From: Actinomycetes bacterium
Lineage (GTDB): Bacteria; Actinomycetota; Acidimicrobiia; Acidimicrobiales; Bog-793
DNA length: 8,920 nt
Direction: 5' to 3'
Assembly: GCA_021821585.1 (NCBI GenBank)
Contig: JAKACF010000111.1
Location: 1 to 8,920 of the forward strand
A program made the translations under genes and the position numbers. Each line of letters opens with the position of its first letter. The first letter of the stretch is position 1. Of this stretch, positions 1-5,691 are shown one piece after another. A model generated the notes under the pieces. That model worked only from the letters and a program-made list of their open reading frames with translations, was not told the DNA's origin and searched no databases.

Positions 1-3000
1 GTGAGCTTCACCCATCTCATCGGCTGGGCGGTCGTCCGCTCCCTCGGCGCGGTCCCGGCCCTCAACGCCGCCTTCGTCCCCGACGCCGACGGCAAGGGGA
101 CGCCAGGCGTCGTCCGCCACGACCACGTCGGCCTCGGCATCGCCGTCGACGTCGAGCGGGCGGACCACACCCGATCGCTCGTCGTGCCCTGCATCAAGAA
201 CGCCGACGAGCTCGACTTCGCCGGCTTCCTGCACGCCTACGAGGACCTCGTCCGCAAGGTGAGGACGAACAAGCTCGCCGTCGAGGACTTCGCCGGGGTG
301 ACGGTGACCATCACGAACCCGGGCACCCTCGGGACGACCCAGTCGGTGCCGCGCCTCATGCCGGGCCAGGGAGCCATCATCGGCGTCGGGTCGCTCGCCT
401 ACCCGCCCGAGTGGGCCGCGGCGGACCCGGATGCCCTCGCCGAGCTCGGCATCTCCAAGGTCGTCACGCTCACCTCCACCTACGACCACCGCATCATCCA
501 GGGGGCCGAGTCGGGCCTCTTCCTCACCCGGGTGCACGAGCTGCTCATCGGGGAGCACGGCTTCTACGACGAGGTCTTCGAGTCGCTCGGCGTCCCCTAC
601 CAGCCCGCCCGCTGGCACCGCGACGTCAACCCGTTCAACCGGGCCGACGGCGAGCGGGGCCGGCTCGTCAAGCAGTCGGCCGTCGAGCAGCTCATCAACA
701 TGTACCGGGTCCGCGGCCACCTGATGGCGCACCTCGACCCGCTCCGCCAGCACGCCCCGACGCTTCACCCCGAGCTCGACCCGCTCACCTACGGCCTCAC
801 GGTGTTCGACTTGGAGCGCCACTTCGTGACCGACCACCTCGCCGGCGAGGCGGAGCTCCCCCTCGGCAAGATCCTCGGGATCCTCCGCGACGCCTACTGC
901 CGGTCGGTCGGCATCGAGTACATGCACATCCAGGACCCGGTCCAGAAGCGCTGGATCCAGCAGCAGGTGGAGGGCGTGCCGACCGGCCTCGCACCCGAGG
1001 AGCAGCGCCACGTCCTCGAGCGGCTGAACGCGGCGGAGGCCTTCGAGCGCTTCCTGCACACCCGCTACGTCGGCCAGAAGCGCTTCGGACTGGAAGGTGC
1101 CGAGGCGGCCATCCCGCTCCTCGACGCCGTCTTCGACGAGGCCGTCCACACCGGCATCGACGAGGCGGTCATCGGCATGGCGCACCGCGGGCGGCTCAAC
1201 GTGCTGGCGAACATCGTCGGCAAGTCCTTGGGGGAGATCTTCGCCGAGTTCGAGGGCAACATCGACCCCGAGAGCGTCCAGGGCTCGGGCGACGTCAAGT
1301 ACCACAAGGGGGCGAGCGGCAAGTTCAGCACCCGGGACGGCCAGGAGCTGCCGGTCATGCTCGCCTCGAACCCCTCGCACCTCGAGGCGGTCGACCCGGT
1401 CGTCGAAGGCATCGCCCGCGCCCGCCAGGACCAGCACCAGGACCTCGGCACCTTCCCGGTGCTCCCCGTGCTCGTCCACGGCGACGCCGCCTTCGCCGGC
1501 CAGGGCGTCGTCGCCGAGACCCTCGAGCTCTCCCAGCTGCGCGGCTACCGGACGGGCGGGACGATCCACCTCGTCATCAACAACCAGCTCGGCTTCACGA
1601 CCCCGACCGAGTCGGCCCGCTCGTCGGTCTACTGCACCGACGTCGCGAAGACCGTCCAGGCGCCGATCTTCCACGTGAACGGCGACGACCCGGAGGCCTG
1701 CGTCCGGGTGGCCCGCCTGGCGGTCGCCTTCCGCCAGAGGTTCCACAAGGACGTCGTCATCGACATGGTCTGCTACCGGCTGCACGGCCACAACGAGGGC
1801 GACGACCCGAGCTACACCCAGCCCCTCATGTACCGGGCGATCGAGCAGCACCGCTCGGTGCGCAAGCTCTACACCGAGGCGCTCGTGAAGCGGGGCGACA
1901 TCACGATCGAGGAGGCCGAGCAGGCCCTCGAGGACTTCTCCAAGCGCCTCCAGCGCGCCCTCGACGAGACGCGGGCCTCGGCCCCGCCGAAGGTCGAGAC
2001 GCTGGTGCGCCCGGCCACGGTCGAGGTGCCACCGCTGTCGGCGATCGACACGACGGCCGAGCGGGCGACGCTCGACCTCCTCTCCGGGCTCATCCACGAG
2101 CCGCCGGCCGAGCTCACCACCCACCCGAAGCTCGCCCGCCAGCTCCGCCAGCGGGCGGACGTCTACGCGGCGGGCGAGGTCGACTGGGCGCTCGGCGAGG
2201 CGCTCGCCTTCGGCACCCTGCTCGCCGACGGGGTGAACGTCCGCCTGGCGGGCCAGGACAGCCGGCGTGGCACCTTCTCCCAGCGCCACTCGGTCCTCGT
2301 CGACTACGACACGGGCGCCGAGTACGTCCCCCTCCAGCACGTCGGCGAGGCGATCGGCCTCGACGAGCGCCGCTCGGGCACCTTCCGCATCTACGACTCG
2401 CTCTTGTCGGAGTACGCCGCCCTCGGCTTCGAGTACGGCTACTCGGTCGAGTCGACCGACGCCCTCGTCGCCTGGGAGGCCCAGTTCGGCGACTTCGTGA
2501 ACGGCGCCCAGATCGTGATCGACAACTTCATCGCGGCGGCCGGCGAGAAGTGGGGGCAGTCCTCGGCGGTCACCATGCTGCTCCCGCACGGCTACGAGGG
2601 ACAGGGGCCGGAGCACTCCTCGGCGCGCCTCGAGCGGTTCCTCCTCCTCTGCGCCAACGGCAACATGACCGTCGTCCAGCCGACGACGGCGGCCCAGTAC
2701 TTCCACCTGCTGCGCGCCCAGGCCAAGCGGACGATGAGGCGCCCGCTCGTCGTCATGACGCCGAAGTCGCTCCTTCGTGCCCGCCAGGCCCGCTCGCCGA
2801 TCGACGAGCTGGCCGGTGGCCGGTTCCAGGAGGTGCTCGACGACCCCGGCGCCCTCGACGCCGCCGCGGTGCGCCGGGTCGTGCTCTGCTCGGGCAAGGT
2901 GGCATACGACGCCCTCGCCCGGCGCGACGAGATCCTCGGGGCGGGAGGCGAGCCGGTCGCGGTGGTCCGGGTGGAGCAGCTGCACCCCTGGCCCGAGGCC

Positions 3001-3246
3001 GAGATCACGGCCGTCCTCGGCCGCTACCCGCGCCTCGAGGAGGTCGTCTTCCTGCAGGAGGAGCCCGAGAACATGGGGGCCTGGAGCTACGTCCACGGCC
3101 GGCTGCACGCCATGCTGCGCGACCAGGTGGAGCTCACCCACGTGAGCCGGCCCGTGAGCGGGAGCCCGGCGACCGGTTCGGCCCTCATCCACGGGCTCGA
3201 GGCAGCCGACCTGCTCGAGCGGTCCGTCGGGCCGGAGGTCAGCTGA
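1..3246 (+). CDS. kgd: Multifunctional 2-oxoglutarate dehydrogenase / 2-oxoglutarate decarboxylase (fused E2-like acyltransferase plus E1), 5'-truncated by the window edge
   Basis: This cytoplasmic thiamine-diphosphate enzyme of the TCA cycle decarboxylates 2-oxoglutarate and, with lipoylated E2 and E3 partners, yields succinyl-CoA. Residues 1-205 are the acyltransferase catalytic domain, with SFTHLIG at the start and the active-site motif DHRIIQG (His163). Residues about 210-1081 are the E1 part: HRGRLNVLANIVGK (His395), SNPSHLEAVDP (His460), the ThDP/metal signature from GD 494-495 to NN 527-528, HGHNEGDDP (595-603), GQDSRRGTFSQRHS (751-764) and the WEAQFGDF region (825-832). From memory of mycobacterial Kgd (about 1,230 residues), homology begins well inside that protein, so roughly 150-200 N-terminal residues lie upstream. 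The GTG at base 1 is then an internal valine codon, not the start. Mycobacterial homologues are controlled by acetyl-CoA and the FHA protein GarA; nothing here tests that. All catalytic motifs are intact. The stop lies inside the convergent HAD gene. Confidence 0.97.
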   Translation: MSFTHLIGWAVVRSLGAVPALNAAFVPDADGKGTPGVVRHDHVGLGIAVDVERADHTRSLVVPCIKNADELDFAGFLHAYEDLVRKVRTNKLAVEDFAGVTVTITNPGTLGTTQSVPRLMPGQGAIIGVGSLAYPPEWAAADPDALAELGISKVVTLTSTYDHRIIQGAESGLFLTRVHELLIGEHGFYDEVFESLGVPYQPARWHRDVNPFNRADGERGRLVKQSAVEQLINMYRVRGHLMAHLDPLRQHAPTLHPELDPLTYGLTVFDLERHFVTDHLAGEAELPLGKILGILRDAYCRSVGIEYMHIQDPVQKRWIQQQVEGVPTGLAPEEQRHVLERLNAAEAFERFLHTRYVGQKRFGLEGAEAAIPLLDAVFDEAVHTGIDEAVIGMAHRGRLNVLANIVGKSLGEIFAEFEGNIDPESVQGSGDVKYHKGASGKFSTRDGQELPVMLASNPSHLEAVDPVVEGIARARQDQHQDLGTFPVLPVLVHGDAAFAGQGVVAETLELSQLRGYRTGGTIHLVINNQLGFTTPTESARSSVYCTDVAKTVQAPIFHVNGDDPEACVRVARLAVAFRQRFHKDVVIDMVCYRLHGHNEGDDPSYTQPLMYRAIEQHRSVRKLYTEALVKRGDITIEEAEQALEDFSKRLQRALDETRASAPPKVETLVRPATVEVPPLSAIDTTAERATLDLLSGLIHEPPAELTTHPKLARQLRQRADVYAAGEVDWALGEALAFGTLLADGVNVRLAGQDSRRGTFSQRHSVLVDYDTGAEYVPLQHVGEAIGLDERRSGTFRIYDSLLSEYAALGFEYGYSVESTDALVAWEAQFGDFVNGAQIVIDNFIAAAGEKWGQSSAVTMLLPHGYEGQGPEHSSARLERFLLLCANGNMTVVQPTTAAQYFHLLRAQAKRTMRRPLVVMTPKSLLRARQARSPIDELAGGRFQEVLDDPGALDAAAVRRVVLCSGKVAYDALARRDEILGAGGEPVAVVRVEQLHPWPEAEITAVLGRYPRLEEVVFLQEEPENMGAWSYVHGRLHAMLRDQVELTHVSRPVSGSPATGSALIHGLEAADLLERSVGPEVS

Positions 3247-3889
3247 GCGGGATCCCGAGCACCGCCTCGAGCTCTGCCAGCGCCTCGGACTCGCCCGCCA
3301 CCTTGATCGTCCTCATCCCCATCGCCCTCGCCGGCTTCAGGTTGACGCCGAGGTCGTCGAGGAAGACGGCCTCGTGAGGCTCGATCCCGAGCGCCTCGCA
3401 GGCAATCTCGAAAAAGCGCCGCTCGGGCTTTCGTACCCCGACGCGGGACGACTCGACGACGGCGTCGAACAGCCCGAGGACCTCCGCCACCGGGCCGTCG
3501 CCCCGGCCCGCCTCCTCGAGGAGGAAGTTGTTCGTGAGCAGCCCGAGCAGGTACCTCTCCTTGCACCGCTCGACGGCGCGCACCATGGCGGGGCGGATCT
3601 CGCCGCGAAGGAGCGAGATCACGGCCGCCCCGTCGAGGCGCTGGCCGGCGGCCTCGGCTTCCGCCTCGAAGAGCTCGATGAAGCGCCCGAGGGTGATCTC
3701 GCTGCGCTCGAGCCTCGCCCAGGCGTTCTCGTGGTGGTCGGTGGCGTTGAGGGACCTGATGAAGCCGTCGGGGAGGCCGTGCTCGGCCTCGTAGCGGGAG
3801 AAGGCGTCGAAGGGGCTCGTCGTGAGGACACCACCGAAGTCGAACAGCACGGCCCGGATGGTCCCGTCCGGCTGCGTCGAGTCGCTCAT
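3239..3889 (-). CDS. HAD-superfamily hydrolase (subfamily IA, YihX / epoxide-hydrolase N-domain type), probable small-molecule phosphatase
   Basis: This 216-residue cytoplasmic protein has the full HAD motif order: motif I FDFGGVL (nucleophile Asp17), motif II LLTNN (Thr119), motif III Lys154 in RKPE, and motif IV FLDDLGVN (Asp178-Asp179). An alpha-helical cap of the C1 type lies between motifs I and II, at about residues 25-100. Motif I reads D-F-G instead of D-x-D. Loss of the second Asp is known in several IA members such as YihX (DLGNV), so this does not by itself mean an inactive enzyme, but it does change the usual general acid/base. The ATG at 3889 fits the start of the fold and is preceded by TAGGGT six bases upstream. 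The gene faces kgd and their 3' ends overlap by 8 bp; it diverges from the NYN gene. The substrate cannot be told from sequence; sugar phosphates are a guess from the family. Confidence 0.9.
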   Translation of the reverse strand: MSDSTQPDGTIRAVLFDFGGVLTTSPFDAFSRYEAEHGLPDGFIRSLNATDHHENAWARLERSEITLGRFIELFEAEAEAAGQRLDGAAVISLLRGEIRPAMVRAVERCKERYLLGLLTNNFLLEEAGRGDGPVAEVLGLFDAVVESSRVGVRKPERRFFEIACEALGIEPHEAVFLDDLGVNLKPARAMGMRTIKVAGESEALAELEAVLGIPLS

Positions 3890-3895
3890 GGCCGC

Positions 3896-3924
3896 ACCCT
3901 AGGGCACCGGTCCGCCGGTGCCAT
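3896..3924 (-). promoter_or_regulatory. Candidate promoter of the HAD gene, leaderless type
   Basis: Read on the minus strand, TAGGGT (plus 3896-3901) fits the actinobacterial TANNNT -10 pattern and sits six bases before the ATG at 3889. That spacing would place transcription initiation at or next to the start codon, as in leaderless mRNAs. ATGGCA (plus 3919-3924), 17 bp further upstream, matches TTGACA at four of six positions. The AGGG within TAGGGT could instead act as a weak ribosome binding site. The assignment is an inference from spacing and consensus only. Confidence 0.35.
3903..3922. promoter_or_regulatory. Perfect 8-bp inverted repeat with 4-base spacer, possible operator in the divergent spacer
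   Basis: The arms GGCACCGG (3903-3910) and CCGGTGCC (3915-3922) are exact reverse complements around TCCG. The repeat lies in the 62-bp spacer between the divergent HAD and NYN genes, 14 bases upstream of the HAD start and 29 bases upstream of the NYN ATG. It falls almost exactly between the candidate -35 and -10 elements of the HAD gene, a common place for repressor or MerR-type operators. As RNA it could also form a GC-only-closed hairpin in the NYN leader. In GC-rich DNA some chance matches are expected, so function is unproven. Confidence 0.4.
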
Positions 3925-3951
3925 CAGCGGAAATGGTTGACTAGCTGCGAC

Positions 3952-5598
3952 ATGGCCACCGAATACATCGTCGTCGACGGCTCCAACATCGCCACCGAGG
4001 GCCGAAGCGCCCCGAGCCTTGCCCAGCTGGAGGAGGCGGTCACCGAGCTGCGCCGGGAGTACCCCGACGCCGAGGTCACCGTCGTCGTCGACGCCACCTT
4101 CGCCCACCGCGTCGACCCCTCCGAGCTCGAGCGATTCGAGAAGGCGGCCCTGGCCGGCGAGTACGTCCACCCTCCCGCCGGAGCGATCGGGCGGGGGGAC
4201 GCCTTCCTGCTCCGCATCTCCCAGAAGATCGACGCCGTCGTGCTCTCGAACGACTCCTTCCAGGAGTTCCACGGCGAGCACCCTTGGCTGTTCGACCGCG
4301 GCAGGCTGCTCGGTGCCACCCCCGTGCCGGGCGTCGGGTGGATCTTCACCCCGCGCAGCCCCGTCCGGGGCCCGAAGAGCCGGCGGGCGGTGAAGGACAG
4401 CGAGCGGGAGAAGCGCAAGATCTCCAAGGCCATCGAGGTGGCGACGAAGGAGGCGGTCTCTCCGCCCCGCCCCGCCCCGGCCCGGGAGGCGGCCAAGCGC
4501 GCCAAGAAGGAGGGCGCCGCCCCGAGTGCCGGGCAGCCGGCGGAGCCCTCCGGCCGCCGCCGGAGGACGGGTGGTGGAACCGCCGCCGCGGCCGCCGTCA
4601 ACGACCCGCTCACCTTCATCTCCTTCATCGCCGACCACCCTCTCGGGGCCGAGGTCTCGGGCCGTGTTGAGAGCTACACCTCGCACGGTGCCGCCGTCTT
4701 CGTCGGCAGCGTCCAGTGCTACATCCCGCTCGCCAACATGGCCGTGCCTCCGCCGCGAAGCGCCCGGGAGGTGCTGAAGCGGGGAGAGGAGCGCACCTTC
4801 GTCGTGACGGCGCTCGACCCCCTCCGGCGCGGCGTCGAGCTCGCCGTCCCGGGCATCGCGGTCGTCTCCGGCCGCCCGAGCGAGGAGATGATCGCGGCAG
4901 AGGTTCGGCTCGCGAAGAAGGCGGCCGCCCCTGCCAAGAAGGCTGCCAAGAAGGCGGCGAGCCCCACCAAGAAGGCCGCCAAGAAGGCGGCAGCAGCGAC
5001 GAAGAAGGCCGCCACGCCGCCGCCGTCGGAGGAGGCTGCGGTCCCGCCCTCGAGGGAGGCGGGTCCCGCCGCACCCGAGGCACCGGCGAGGACGCGCTCG
5101 CGTCGGGCGGCGAAGAAGAAGGCAGCCGAGCCCTCGGTCCCGGCAGCCGAAGCCCCCGAGGCGGCGCCGGCCAGGCGGCCTCGGCGGGCCCCCGCGAAGA
5201 AGTCGCCAGCCGAGCCGTCGCGCCCGGCGAAGAAGGCGGCGGCGAAGAAGTCACCCGCCGGCAAGGCGGGGACCGAGGTGACTGCCGAGAGCGAGCCGGT
5301 CGGGAAGGCCACCGCCTCCGCCAAGAAGGCGGCGGCGAAGAAGGCGCCGGCAGCGGTGAGCCAGCCGCCGAGGAAGCAACCGACCAAGCGGGCTGCGGGA
5401 ACGACGAAGGCGGCCACGAAGTCCGCCCAACCGGCGGGCAAGGAGCCGGCCAAGAGGACGAGCAGAGCGGCCAAGGCCGCCAAGCGAGATGAGGCGGCAG
5501 CGAGCACACCGGCCGCAGAGAGAGCGGCGGAGCCCGCTGAGGCCTCAGGACGTGAGGCATCGCCGCGCAAGCGGGCGGCCCGCAGGCGCACCGCCTGA
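3952..5598 (+). CDS. NYN-domain (Zc3h12a-like) ribonuclease with S1-like domain and histone-H1-like Lys/Ala/Pro tail
   Basis: This predicted cytoplasmic protein has 548 residues. Residues 4-142 resemble the Zc3h12a-type NYN/PIN nuclease fold: VVDGSN with Asp9 and Asn12, Asp47 after strand 2, GRGDAF with Asp83, and VLSNDSF with Asp101. The family-like end RLLGATPVPGVGWIFTP lies at about 118-133. The acidic residues are those expected to bind metal. Residues 146-216 are a charged basic linker. Residues about 230-301 look like an S1/OB RNA-binding domain (GxVxGRVExYTxHGAAVFVG ending in GVELAVPG). Residues 321-548 form a disordered tail of AKKAA, TKKAA and AKKSP units like histone H1 or the HupB tail. 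The ATG at 3952 directly precedes the nuclease strand; a TTG at 3937 would add five residues. Neither has a good ribosome binding site. Likely role: an RNA-cleaving enzyme tethered to RNA or nucleoid. The function is inferred from domains only. Confidence 0.85.
   Translation: MATEYIVVDGSNIATEGRSAPSLAQLEEAVTELRREYPDAEVTVVVDATFAHRVDPSELERFEKAALAGEYVHPPAGAIGRGDAFLLRISQKIDAVVLSNDSFQEFHGEHPWLFDRGRLLGATPVPGVGWIFTPRSPVRGPKSRRAVKDSEREKRKISKAIEVATKEAVSPPRPAPAREAAKRAKKEGAAPSAGQPAEPSGRRRRTGGGTAAAAAVNDPLTFISFIADHPLGAEVSGRVESYTSHGAAVFVGSVQCYIPLANMAVPPPRSAREVLKRGEERTFVVTALDPLRRGVELAVPGIAVVSGRPSEEMIAAEVRLAKKAAAPAKKAAKKAASPTKKAAKKAAAATKKAATPPPSEEAAVPPSREAGPAAPEAPARTRSRRAAKKKAAEPSVPAAEAPEAAPARRPRRAPAKKSPAEPSRPAKKAAAKKSPAGKAGTEVTAESEPVGKATASAKKAAAKKAPAAVSQPPRKQPTKRAAGTTKAATKSAQPAGKEPAKRTSRAAKAAKRDEAAASTPAAERAAEPAEASGREASPRKRAARRRTA
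4915..5016 (+). repeat. Degenerate tandem Lys-Lys-Ala-Ala coding repeats at the start of the H1-like tail
   Basis: Five blocks of AAG-AAG followed by alanine codons occur here (protein residues 322-355, pattern AKKAA/TKKAA), separated by Ala-Pro, Ser-Pro-Thr or Ala-Thr. Related copies recur later in the tail. An exact 21-base direct repeat encoding KKAAAKK is at 5230-5250 and 5323-5343. Such purine-rich repeats can expand or contract by slippage, so tail length may vary between strains. Confidence 0.75.
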
Positions 5599-5675
5599 GG
5601 CTCACCTCGGCGGCTTCTTGCGTGCTCGCTGTCATGAGGCAGCTCGCGCCGCTGGTCTTCCGGTCGCGTTTCGAC

Positions 5676-5691
5676 TATGCTGCGCAGCGTG
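5676..5691 (+). promoter_or_regulatory. Possible -10 element and leaderless GTG start for the pilin operon
   Basis: TATGCT at 5676-5681 fits TANNNT. Seven bases separate it from an in-frame GTG at 5689. A transcript starting there would be leaderless and would give a 580-residue prepilin rather than the 584-residue form from the overlapping ATG at 5677, which has no visible ribosome binding site. No convincing -35 is seen. This is a weak inference. Confidence 0.25.

Noticed and set aside
1..3. GTG at base 1 as the true start of kgd
   Set aside because: The frame opens directly into the acyltransferase core (SFTHLIG), which is internal in known Kgd proteins. The gene must begin upstream of the window.
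411..3377. A 988-codon open frame overlapping kgd in another forward frame
   Set aside because: Its product is Arg/Pro/Gly-rich low complexity with no domain, as expected from the second frame of a very GC-rich gene. The kgd frame explains the DNA fully.
3374..3940. 188-codon plus-strand frame antisense to the HAD gene
   Set aside because: No recognisable motif; the minus-strand frame has all HAD motifs.
4719..5591. 290-codon minus-strand frame, Ala/Phe-rich with apparent hydrophobic stretches
   Set aside because: It is the antisense image of the Lys-Ala repeats (AAG-GCC reads as Phe/Leu/Ala in reverse). The apparent membrane segments are artefacts.
5595..5610. Short hairpin (six pairs, one wobble, loop CTCA) across the NYN gene stop, considered as a terminator
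   Set aside because: The stem is short and only a CTTCTT stretch follows, not a T tract. In such GC-rich DNA this is expected by chance, so read-through into the pilin operon cannot be excluded.
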